This document shows positions 1-11,800 of a stretch of DNA of 64,000 nucleotides, in pieces. This stretch comes from Mimachlamys varia. Lineage: Eukaryota > Mollusca > Bivalvia > Pectinida > Pectinidae. Numbering within the stretch: the first letter of the stretch is position 1; each line of letters starts with the position of its first letter. Location of the stretch: assembly GCA_947623455.1 (NCBI GenBank), contig OX392532.1, positions 45,015,058 through 45,079,057 of the forward strand. Direction: 5' to 3'. The notes under the pieces are model-generated. The model was given only the letters and a program-made list of their open reading frames with translations. It ran no database searches and was not told where the DNA came from. A program made the translations under genes and the position numbers.

Positions 1-149
1 TTTAAGAACTAAAAGATGGATTTGGAATTTGGAACTGATCATAAAAACAAAACTCCTGACAATTAAACGACCTAGCTAGCTTCTTTCAACTACAAAGAAC
101 GTATTATTAATTTTCAAGGGAAATTCTTAGAACTAAGATTAAGTATACG

Positions 150-230
150 TATACATAAATGAAATTTAGAATAAGAACGAATGAAAATTCATCGATGATG
201 GGCACCAAGATCCCTCTGGGATCTCTTGTT
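150..230 (+). mobile_element. 3' tail of a pearl-like/Helentron-associated element
   Basis: The segment ends in a hairpin, GATCCCTCTGGGATC, followed by TCTTGTT. The preceding 70 bases (AAGAACGAATGAAAAT, then ATCGATGATG) match the tail at about 26060-26119, so both are copies of one family. The 5' end is outside the window or degraded. It is followed by an (ATT)n run at 228-252. Confidence 0.5.
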
Positions 231-252
231 ATTATTATATTATTATTATTAA

Positions 253-577
253 TATACCTTCATTACAATTTACATGCTTTACCGAACATAATCTTACAGT
301 GTACGTACATATTGTAGATGTACGTGAATGAAGAATCAGCGGTACGTTTTTGTTTTCCGAAAGCACTGTCAACTCAACCACAATTCTTCCGTCAAACCAT
401 GCTCTTCATCCTCTTTGATGGTGTCGTATTTCTTTTTGTTTATCAGATGCATCTGTTCCCGATCTTTTTAATAATCTCTTTCAGCTTCTTTATTGTCTAG
501 TCTTGTGACTCTGTTTTCGTCAGCCAATGTTTGTTTACCGCGGCTACTTGACATTTACGATTCCGGTTCTTTAAGGA
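253..577. other. Intergenic stretch with no recognised feature
   Basis: I see no exon, tandem repeat or element end here. A 60-codon open frame at 318-500 has no recognisable domain and no splice-site support, and I do not regard it as a gene. Confidence 0.5.
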
Positions 578-581
578 TTAA

Positions 582-718
582 CCTTTGATTTTGTTTAGTT
601 TATGAGATCATAAATCCAATGGAGCACGAGGTAAATTGCGTAAACGCGAAGCGTTTACGTTAAATTTACCGACTGCTCCATTGGATTTATGATCTCATAA
701 ACTAAACAAAATCAAAGG
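582..718. mobile_element. 137-bp palindromic MITE flanked by TTAA (piggyBac-like)
   Basis: TTAA at 578-581 and 719-722 brackets two 45-bp inverted arms (582-626 and 674-718) that look perfectly complementary. The centre (627-673) is a second, imperfect palindrome around GTAAACGC-GAA-GCGTTTAC. TTAA target duplication and a CC-starting end fit piggyBac-derived MITEs. There is no coding capacity. Confidence 0.6.
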
Positions 719-839
719 TTAATTCTTATATTTACAGTATTTTCCTGTAAATGGTTCATAATTTTTCTGTTCAATTTAGCCCCATCTGCAGACATTATTT
801 CATTTCAAAACTTACAAACGAAAAAACAGTTCAATAAAT

Positions 840-1090
840 GTAACAGCATGAAATTTGCATAAGCTGTAGCTACACCCCCATGTCAATTGTTGATGACGTC
901 ATACAATTGTGATTCAAACGGGTTAATTTGCATAGCTCCGCCCTCATGTATTGTTGTCGACGTCATAGAAATTTTGCGCGTTCTCAAGTATAGTTATTGG
1001 TAAATAACACTAGTTTGCAGTACAATGGTTATCGAGTGAATATCAGTGTAGACTGTAAATATATTTTTATACGAGCAATCACGTGATTTT
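840..1090 (+). promoter_or_regulatory. Candidate promoter/enhancer with duplicated octamer + CRE-like sites
   Basis: Two imperfect copies of a block (851-905 and 924-968) each contain the POU octamer ATTTGCAT (853-860; 926-933), a C-rich box and a CRE-like site (GATGACGTCAT 892-902; GACGTCAT 959-966). Downstream lie a TATTTTTATA run and a palindromic E-box ATCACGTGAT (1078-1087). The density of classical sites suggests a regulatory region for the MFS gene, but they could belong to an old transposon. Nothing in the sequence proves transcription starts here. Confidence 0.25.
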
Positions 1091-1552
1091 TTTTTCGAAT
1101 CATGTGACCATGCACTATCCTGCTTCCGGTTCCATGCTGATTCACAAGAAAACATAAGAAATGTTTTTACAACATAGAAAACGATAATAAAATATTACTA
1201 TGTTAGTCATGTGCCAAGTAATAAATCTTGCTATTGAATAAAAATTTTATTGTTTGATAATCTAAACTGTTAAGGTTAAAAAAATTATAGAAAATGTTTC
1301 ATGTCGTACCATGTTGAGATTCCTATAATTAGTCGAATGGCGGTGGCAAAATTTAGCAGAAGAGCACCAAATTTAGCGAAAATGCCATTTTAAGGTACTT
1401 TCCAGTTAATTGACACAACTGAGACCTTGATTTTCCTTCTTAGAATATCATTTGCCTTCAGAAAATGTATTTCATTTAGAAATTGGTCCAAACACAAGCT
1501 AATTATTATTATTATGTAAGATTATGTTTTAATTAATCACCAACTTAAGTCA
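1091..1552. other. Non-coding stretch with no recognised feature
   Basis: AT-rich sequence without exons, with a short (ATT)n run at about 1502-1515. It may contain the degraded 5' end of the element that follows. Confidence 0.4.
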
Positions 1553-2458
1553 TATGCAAGAGATTAAGTTTGCGAAAAAGAAATGAAATGACCTTGACCC
1601 AGAGTCCAGGTCACAGAGGTCAAATCTGTAAAACCTTTTAAACAACTTCTTCTGAAATACCAAAAGGCCTTGAAGAGTATATATTTGGATGAAGCCCAAC
1701 AAAGTTTGTGAAAATAATTGACCTCGACCCATATTCAAGGTCATGCATGGGGTCAAATCTGTTAAAACCTTTAAATAATTTCTCCTGATTAACGAAAATG
1801 CCCAGAAGCAGGATATTTGGCTGAGAGGTTCCTTGGATGAAGCCAACAAAGTTTGTGAAAGAAATGATCTTGACCCATATCCAAGGTCACAGAGGTCATA
1901 TCTTTTAAAACTTTTACACAATTTCTCCTGATTAACGCAAATGCCCAGAAACAGGATATTTGGCTGAGAGGTTCCTTGGATAAAGCCAACAAAGTTTGTG
2001 AAAGAAATGATCTTGACCCATATGCAAGGTCGCAGAGGTCATATCTGTTAAAACCTTTAAACAACTTCTTCTGAAATACCAAAAGCCTAGAAGTGCGATA
2101 TTTGGCTGAAAGGTTTCTGCATTGAAGCCTGACAAGGTTTTTGAAAAGAAATGACCTTGACCCATATTCAAGGTCACAGGGGTAAAATATGTTAAAACCG
2201 TTAAACATCTTCTTCTGAAATACCAAAAGACCTAGAGACATGATATTTGGCTGGTATTATAGCTTCCATGGATGAAGCCAAACAAAATTTGCGAATGAAA
2301 ATGACCTTGTCTTACTTTCAAGGTCACAGGGGTAAAATATCTTTAAATCTTAACATGTTTCTCTAAATATCTTGCACAAATGCATTTTAGGCAACTTTAG
2401 GGTTACAAGTAAAATATTGATACCAGGTGAGCACTGGAGACCCATTGGGCCTCTTGTT
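1553..2458 (+). mobile_element. Pearl-like element with about six 145-bp core repeats
   Basis: The core unit contains TGACCTTGACCC, then ATTCAAGGTCA, GTTAAAACC, CTTCTTCTGAAATACC and GATATTTGGCTG, and is reiterated to about 2340. The element closes with CCAGGTGAGC, the hairpin-like GACCCATTGGGCC and TCTTGTT (2452-2458). The same family makes up 59354-62147. No 5' terminus is visible, so it is probably truncated. Minus-strand open frames here are by-products of the repeat. Confidence 0.6.
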
Positions 2459-2531
2459 TCAAATTGGACTGTTTGAAATTATCTGTAATTTGCTATGAAT
2501 ATTTATGTTTTCTTTAAAATCGTGATTTCAG

Positions 2532-2619
2532 GTGATTGGCAGAAGTTGTATAACCTTTACAAAAAAGAGAAATGACATTTTAGTTGTGGATTTAAAAGGA
2601 TATTGTATCATCTTAAATC
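2532..2619 (+). other. Probable 5' UTR of the MFS gene, possibly starting at an acceptor
   Basis: The 88 bases before the start codon contain no coding potential. A T-rich stretch followed by GTGATTTCAG ends at 2531 and could be a 3' splice site for a UTR exon, which would place the promoter and first exon upstream of the transposable element at 1553-2458. This rests on one plausible acceptor only; transcription could equally start nearby. Confidence 0.3.
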
Positions 2620-2841
2620 ATGGACAGCGAAGATAAAACAAACTGTGCAACAAATAGCATTCAGTTAAATTTGAGAAACAACACTGAAAATAAGAACAGT
2701 TACTGTGATGGAGAGGAAGTTGATGAAATGTCAAGAAGAAAGATGTCGATATGGATGGCGATAAAACATAAGATTCGTGTTGGAGATAAAGGCGCAACTC
2801 CTCTCAACTGGAAACATGTCTTCTTGGTATTCATATCACTA
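2620..2841 (+). CDS. MFS transporter exon 1 (start codon)
   Basis: Codes for residues 1-74. The start is supported by an in-frame TAA six bases upstream and by an A at -3 and a G at +4. The exon encodes the polar, Asn/Lys/Glu-rich cytoplasmic N-terminus and the beginning of TM1 (from about residue 67). The donor is CTA|GTAAGC, phase 0. Reading on without splicing meets a stop at 2869-2871. Intron 1 is short (297 bp) with no repeat in it. Confidence 0.85.
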
Positions 2842-5800
2842 GTAAGCAAAATACAAAACTTCTTCAAATAAAAGTTTATTTTTTAGAAAATGAAAAAATC
2901 CAGATCATAATTCCCAAATTCTTAATAAACACGGTTCTGTTATATTTATAGCAGGATGTCCTTTAAGTCTTGTGTCCTTACAGAGAGTAGTGATAGTTTG
3001 TTGTATATATAACAGAATGTCCTTTAATTCTTATATAACAGTATGTCCTTGAAGAATATTTTACCATGAATGCTTAGCTATCTTGAGGTGATCAGCTGTC
3101 AAGAATAAAGAAAATTAACTGTTTTAATATTATTTCAGTTCTGCAGTGCTGTAAGTCTGACCTTTCTATTTCCTTTCCTGCCAGAAATGATTGTGGTAAG
3201 TCAAAATATATAATTTGCCTTTACTGAAGTTACATGCAGCTGTAAAACAGTAGTATTTTTGGTAACCAGGTACCGGTATTTCTGTGAGCTCTCTAATTTG
3301 ATGGCATTTATTATCGCTGTAATGTGCTCACATTAACCTCTGTACCACTGTAATGTGCTCACATTAACCTCTGTACCACTGTAATGTGCTCACATTAACC
3401 TCTGTACCACTGTAATGTACTCACATTAACCTCTGTACCACTGAAATGTACTCTGTACCACTGTAATGTACTCACATTAACCTCTGTACCACTGAAATGT
3501 ACTCTGTACCACTGTAATGTACTCACATTAACCTCTGTACCACTGAAATGTACTCTGTACCACTGTAATGTACTCACATTAACCTCTGTACCACTGAAAT
3601 GTACTCTGTACCACTGTAATGTACTCACATTAACCTCTGTACCACTGAAATGTACTCTGTACCACTGTAATGTACTCACATTAACCTCTGTACCACTGTA
3701 ATGTACTCACATTAACCTCTGTACCACTGTAATGTACTCTGTACCACTGTAATGTACTCACATTAACCTCTGTACCACTGTAATGTACTCTGTACCACTG
3801 TAATGTACTCACATTAACCTCTGTACCACTGTAATGTGCTAACATTAACCTCTGTACCACTGTAATGTCCTCACATTAACCTCTGTACCACTGTAATGTA
3901 CTGTGTACCATTGTAATGTACTATGTACCACTGTAATGTACTTACATTAACCTCTGTACCACTGTAATGTACTCACATTAACCTCTGTACCACTGTAATG
4001 TACTCACATTAACCTCTGTACCACTGTAATGTGCTCACATTAACCTCTGTACCACTGTAATGTGCTCACATTAACCTCTGTACCACTGTAATGTACTCTG
4101 TACCACTGTAATGTACTCTGTACCACTGTAATGTCCTCACATTAACCTCTGTACCACTGTAATGTACTCTGTACCACTGTAATGTACTCACATTAACCTC
4201 TGTACCACTGTAATGTACTCACATTAACCTCTGTACCACTGTAATGTACTCTGTACCACTGTAATGTACTATGTACCACTGTAATGTACTATGTACCACT
4301 GTAATGTACTTACATTAACCTCTGTACCACTGTAATGTACTCACATTAACCTCTGTACCACTGTAATGTACTCTGTACCACTGTAATGTACTATGTACCA
4401 CTGTAATGTACTATGTACCACTGTAATGTACTTACATTAACCTCTGTACCACTGTAATGTACTCACATTAACCTCTGTACCACTGTAATGTACTCACATT
4501 AACCTCTGTACCACTGTAATGTACTCACATTAACCTCTGTACCACTGTAATGTACTCTGTACCACTGTAATGTACTCTGTACCACTGTAATATACTATGT
4601 ACCACTGTAATGTACTTACATTAACCTCTGTACCACTGTAATGTACTCACATTAACCTCTGTACCACTGTAATGTACTCACATTAACCTCTGTACCACTG
4701 TAATGTACTCACATTAACCTCTGTACCACTGTAATGTACTCTGTACCACTGCAATGTACTCACATTAACCTCTGTACCGCTGTAATGTACTCACATTAAC
4801 CTCCCTACCACTGCAATGTACTCTATACCACTGTAATGTTCTATGTACCACTGTAATGTACTATGTACCACTGTAATGTACTCTGTACCACTGTAATGTA
4901 CTCTGTACCACTGTTATGTACTCTGTACCACTGTAATGTACTATGTACCACTGTAATGTACTCTGTACCACTGTAATGTACTCTGTACCACTGTAATGTA
5001 CTCTGTACCACTGTAATGTACTCTGTACCACAGTAATGTACTATGTACCACTGTAATGAACTATGTACTACTGTAATGTACTCTGTACCACTGTAATGTA
5101 CTCTGTACCACTGTAATGTACTCTGTACCACAGTAATGTACTATGTACCACTGTGATGTACTATGTACTACTGTAATGTACTCTGTACCACTGTAATGAA
5201 CTATGTACCACTGTAATGTACTCTGTACCACTGTAATTTACTCTGTACCACTGTAATATACTCTGTACCACTGTAATGTACTCTGTACCACTGTAATATA
5301 CTATGTACCACTGTAATGTACTAACATTAACCTCTGTACTGTTGTAATGTACTCACATTAACCTCTGTACTACTGTAATCTACTCTGTACCACTGTAATG
5401 TACTCTGTACCACTGTAATGTACTATGTACCACTGTAATGTACTTACATTAACCTCTGTACCACTGTAATGTACTATGTATCACTGTAATGAACTTACAT
5501 TAACCTCTGTACCACTGTTATGTACTCTGTACCACTGTAATGTACTATGTACCACTGTAATGTACTTACATTAACCTCTCTACCACTGTAATGTACTTAC
5601 ATTAACCTCTGTACCACTGTAATGTACACACATTAACCTCTGTACCACTGTAATGTACTCACATTAACCTCTGTACCACTGTAATGTACTCACATTAACC
5701 TCTGTACCACTGTAATGTACTATGTACCACTGTAATGTACTCTGTACCACTGTAATGTACTATGTACCACTGTAATGTACTTACATTAACCTCTGTACCA

Positions 5801-8800
5801 CTGTAATGTACTCACATTAACCTCTGTATCACTGTAATGTACTATGTACCACTGTAATGTACTCACATTAACCTCTGTACCACTGTAATGTACTCACATT
5901 AACCTCTGTACCACTGTAATGTACACACATTAACCTCTGTACCACTGTAATGTACACACATTAACCTCTGTACCACTGTAATGTACTCACATTAACCTCT
6001 GTACCACTGTAATGTACTCACATTAACCTCTGTACCACTGTAATGTACTTACATTAATCTCTTTACCACTGTAATGTATTCTGTACCACTGTAATGTACT
6101 ATCTACCACTGTAATGTACTTACATTAACCTCTGTACCACTGTAATGTACTCTGTACCACTGTAATGTACTCACATTAACCTCTGTACCACTGTAATGTA
6201 CTCACATTAACCCCTGTACCACTGTAATGTACTCACATTAACCTCTGTACCACTGTAATGTACTCTGTACCACTATAATGTACTCACATTAACCTCTGTA
6301 CCACTGTAATGTACACACATTAACCTATGTACCACTGTAATGTACTCACATTAACCTCTGTACCACTGTAATGTACACACATTAACCTCTGTACCACTGT
6401 AATGTACTCTGTACCACTGTAATGTACTCTGTACCACTGTAATGTACTCGCATTAACCTCTGTACCACTGTAATGTACTCACATTAACCTCTGTACCACT
6501 GTGATGTACTCTGTAGCACTGTAATGTACTCACATTAACCTCTGTACCACTGTAATGTACACACATTAACCTATGTTCCACTGTAATGTACTCACATTAA
6601 CCTCTGTACCACTGTAATGTACTCACATTAACCTCTGTACCACTGTAATGTACTCTGTACCACTGCAATGTACTCACATTAACCTCTGTACTGCTGTAAT
6701 GTACTCACATTAACCTCCCTACCACTGCAATGTACTCTATACCACTGTAATGTTCTATGTACCACTGTAATGTACTATGTACCACTGTAATGTACTATGT
6801 ATCACTGTAATGTACTATATACTACTGCAATGTACTCTATACCACTGTAATGTTCTATGTACCACGGTAATGTACTATGTACCACTGTAATGTACTATGT
6901 ACCACTGTAATGTACTCTGTACCACTGTGATGTACTATGTACCACTGTGATGTACTATGTACCACTGTGATGTACTATGTACCACTGTGATGTACTATGT
7001 ACCACTGTGATGTACTATGTACCACTGTGATGTACTATGTACCACTGTGATGTACTATGTACCACTGTAATGTACTCTTTATCCACTGTAATGTACTATG
7101 TACCACTGTGATGTACTATGTACCACTGTAATGTACTCTTTATCCACTGTAATGTACTATGTACCACTAATGTACTATGTACCACTGTAATGTACTCTGT
7201 ACCACTGTAATGTACTATGTACTACTGTAATGTATTCTGTACCACTGTAATGTACTTTGTACCACTGTAATGTACTCTGTACCACTGTAATGTACTATGT
7301 ACCACTGTAATGTACTCACATTAACCTCTGTACTGCTGTAATGTACTCATAATAACCTCTGTTCCACTGTAATGTACTCACATTAACCTCTGTACCACTG
7401 TAATGTACTTACATTAAACTCTGTACCACTGTAATGTACTCACATTAACCTCTGTACCACTGTAATGTACTCTGTACCACTGTAATGTACTCTGTACCAC
7501 TGTAATGTACTCTGTACCACTGTAATGTACTCACATTAACCTCTGTACCACTGTAATGTACTCTGTACCACTGTAATGTACTCACATTAACCTCTGTACC
7601 ACTGTAATGTACTCACATTAACCTCTGTACCACTGTAATGTACTCACATTAACCTCCCTACCACTGTAATGTACTTACATTAACCTCTGTACCACTGTAA
7701 TGTACACACATTAACCTCTGTACCACTGTAATGTACTCACATTAACCTCTGTACCACTGTAATGTACCCACATTAACCTCTGTACAACTGTAATGTACTC
7801 TGTACCACTGTAATGTACTCACATTAACCTCTGTACCACTGTAATGTACACACATTAACCTTTAGTTGTACCACTGTAAATCTGTTAAAACTTTTAAATG
7901 ACTTTGAAATACCAAAATGCCTAGAGACATGATGTTCGGCTGAAAGCTTCTTTCGAAGGAGCAAACAAAGTTTGCTAATGAAAATGACCTTGTCTTACTT
8001 TCAAGGTCATATGGGTAAAATATTTTTAAATCCTACGATGTTCTTCTGAATGTCTTACAGTAATAGATTTTAGGCCACTTTAGAGTTACGTCTGTCTGTC
8101 TGTCTGTCACCTTTTTGGGGTTCTGTTAGTTTTCTATGCAACAGATGCACATATTGAGCTAAAATTTGTTATACACATACATGGGAATATCTAAGATCTA
8201 ATATGGTTAAGGTTGAATAATTTTTACAGAGTTACGGCCCTTGGACTGAGAAAATTTCCAATATTTCAGTTTCAACTCATTATCTCTGCAACTGATGCAC
8301 ATTAATTGCACTGAAATTTAGTATACAGATACATCATGAGTTCTAATTTGGTTACAGTTAAATGAAGTTTTGCAGAGCTACGCCCCTTGGACTTAGAAAA
8401 TTTCCAAAAAATTACAGTTTCCATTTATTACTCTTCAACGAATGCGATGCACATATTAAACTGAAACTTGGTACACAGATATATCATCAATCTGTCTAGA
8501 TCACTTTTTGGTTTAGTTGCAGTTTAACATCTTTTTAACAGAGTTATATACGCCCCTTGCACTTTAACAATTTCCAAAAATAGACAGTTTCTGTTTAATA
8601 TCTCTGCAACAATTGTGCACATATTGAACTGAAATTTGGTAAAAAGATACATCATAAGAATATCTAAGTCACTTAATGATTTGGTTATGGTTGAATAATT
8701 TGTGCCAAGATACATCTCATAGACTTAGAAAATGTCCAATTATTTATTTTGAATTTGCAATAGTCGCTATAGTTATCTCCGTATGCATACACATTTTGTG

Positions 8801-11800
8801 CATAAAGAGGAGTTCAGACCGAAGCTGTGTTTTTCTTCATATGGAACAAAGAAGATTTTTCAATTCTTAAATGGAGATTCAGTCCTTGCACAAATCATTG
8901 CATGGGCCAAATCGACTAACCCTGCTTTAGCAATACTTCATTTACTTGTAATTTGTGCTTTGAAATTAGTGAGGGTGTATGGAAAACAATTGCAGCAGTT
9001 TACTAGCGATAATTGCTAATATTTCATGTGTTACAGGGATTCGGTTATAATGAAAAGGACAAAGGCTATTATGCTGGTCTGGTAGCCTCTGCTGTTTTTG
9101 CTGGCAGGGCTGTGGGGAGGTAAGATGATTGCTTGAATGTTATATATGATAAGAGGGGTTATTGGGTGATAAGGGGTTATTGGGTGGTAAGGGGTTATTG
9201 GGTGGTGGTAAGGTATATGATGGGAGGGGTATGGGGTGGTAAAGTATATGATGGGAGGGGTATGGGTGGTAAGGTATGGGGTGGTAAGGTTTGGGGTGGT
9301 AAGGTATATGATGGGAGGGGTATGGGTGGTAAGGTATATAATGGGAGGGGTATGGGGTGGTAAGGTATGGGGTGGTAAGGTATGGGGTGGTAAGGTATGG
9401 GGTGGTAAGGTATATGATGGGAGGGGTATGGCGTGGTAAGGTATGGGGTGGTAAGGAATGGGGTGGTAAGGTATGGGGTGGTAAGGTATGGGGTGGTAAG
9501 GTATGGGGTGGTAAGGTATGGGGTGGTAAGGTATGGGGTGGTAAGGTATGGGGTGGTAAGGTATATGATGGGAGGGGTATGGGGTGGTAAGGTATGGGGT
9601 GGTAAGGTATGGGGTGGTAAGGTATGGGGTGGTAAGGTATATGATGGGAGGGGTATGGGGTGGTAAGGTATGGGGTGGTAAGGTATGGGGTGGTAAGGTA
9701 TATAATGGGAGTGGTATGGGGTGGTAAGGTATGGGGTGGTAAGGTATGGGGTGGTAAGGTATATGATGGGAGGGGTATGGGGTGGTAAGGTATGGGGTGG
9801 TAAGGTATGGGGTGGTAAGGTATATAATGGGAGTGGTATGGGGTGGTAAGGTATGAAGTGGTAAGGTATGGGGTGGTAAGGTATGGGGTGGTAAGGTATG
9901 GGGTGGTAAGGTATATAATGGGAGGGGTATGGGGTGGTAAGGTATGGGGTGGTAAGGTATGGGGTGGTAAGGTATGAGGTGGGAGGGGTATGGGGTGGTA
10001 AGGTATGGGGTAGTAAGATATGGGGTGGTAAGATATGGGGTGGTAAGGTATGGGGTGGTAAGGTATGGGGTGGTAAGGTATATGATGGGAGGGGTATGGG
10101 GTGGTAAGGTATGGGGTGGTAAGGTATGGGGTGGTAAGATATGGGGTGGTAAGGTATGGGGTGGTAAGGTATGGGGTAGTAAGGTATGGGGTGGTAAGGT
10201 ATATGATGGGAGGGGTATGGGGTGGTAAGGTATGGGGTAGTAAGGTATATGATGGGAGGGGTATGGGGTGGTAAGGTATGGGGTGGTAAGGTATGGGGTG
10301 GTAAGGTATGAGGTGGGAGGGGTATGGGGTGGTAAGGTATGAGGTGGTAAGGTATGGGGTGGTAAGGTATGAGATGGGAGGGGTATGGGGTCGTAAGGTA
10401 TATAATGGGAGGGGTATGGGTGGTAAGGTATGGGGTGGTAAGGTTTGGGGTGGTAAGGTATGGGGTAGTAAGGTATATGATGGGAGGGGTATGGGGTGGT
10501 AAGGTATGGGGTGGTAAGGTATGGGGTGGTAAGGTATGAGATGGGAGGGGTATGGGGTCGTAAGGTATATAATGGGAGGGGTATGGGGTGGTAAGATATA
10601 TGATGGGAGGGGTATGGGTGGTAAGGTATGGGGTGGTAAGGTTTGGGGTGGTAAGGTATGGGGTGGTAAGGTATGGGGTGGTAAGGTATGGGGTGGTAAG
10701 GTATATGATGGGAGGGGTATGGGGTGGTAAAGTATATGATGGGAGGGGTATGGGGTGGTAAGGTATGGGGTGGTAAGGTATGGGTTGGTAAGGTATGGGG
10801 TGGTAAGATATATAATGGGAGGGGTATGGGGTGGTAAGGTATGGGGTGGTAAGGTATGGGGTGGTAAGGTATATGATGGGAGGGGTATGGGGTGGTAAGG
10901 TGTGGGGTGGTAAGATATGGTGTGGTAAGGCATATAATGGGAGGGGTATGGGGTGGTAAGGTATGAGGTGGTAAGGTATGGGGTGGTAAGATATGGGGTG
11001 GTAAGGTATATGATGGGATGGGGTATGAGGTGGTAAGGTATGGGATGGGAGGGGTATGGGGTGGTAAGGTATGGGGTGGTAAGATATGGGGTGGTAAGGT
11101 ATATGATGGGAGGGGTATGGGGTGGTAAGGTATGGGGTGGTAAGATATGGGGTGGTAAGGTATATGATGGGAGGGGTATGGGGTGGTAAGGTATGGGGTG
11201 GTAAGATATGGGGTGGTAAGGTATATAATGGGAGGGGTATTGGGTGGTAAGGTATGAGGTGGTAAGGTATGGGGTGGTAAGGTATGGGGTGGTAAGGTAT
11301 GGGGTGGTAAGGTATGGGGTGGTAAGGTATGGGGTGGTAAGGTATATAATGGGAGGGGTATGGGGTGGTAAGGTATGGGGTGGTAAGGTATGGGGTGGTA
11401 AGGTATGGGGTGGTAAGGTATGAGGTGGGAGGGGTATGGGGTGGTAAGGTATGGGGTGGTAAGGTATGGGGTGGTAAGGTATGGGGTGGTATGGTATGGG
11501 GTGGTAAGGTATATGATGGGAGGGGTATGGGGTGGTAAGGTATGGGGTGGTAAGGTATGAGATGGGAGGGGTATGGGGTCGTAAGGTATGGGGTGGTAAG
11601 GTATGAGATGGGAGGGGTATGGGGTGGTAAGGTATGGGGTGGTAAGGTATGAGTTGGAGGGGTATGGGGTGGTAAGGTATATGATGGGAGAGGTATGGGG
11701 TGGTAAGGTATGGGGTGGTAAGGTATGAGATGGGAGGGGTATGGGGTCGTAAGGTATAAAATGGGAGGGGTATGGGGTGGTAAGGTATATGATAGGAGGG

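Noticed and set aside
318..500. 60-codon open frame near the left edge
   Set aside because: No recognisable domain, no support from splice sites or neighbours; length is within chance expectation.
1550..2241. Minus-strand frames of 81-150 codons
   Set aside because: Antisense of the pearl-like core repeats, same peptide types as at 59323-61903.
3395..5131. Minus-strand frames rich in STLQWYRVH
   Set aside because: Translations of the intron-2 minisatellite (51-bp and 20-bp periods).
9145..9230. Telomere-like or interstitial telomeric repeat
   Set aside because: GGGGTTATTGGGTGGTAAG is G-rich but is not a TTAGGG-type repeat and grades into the donor-like satellite.
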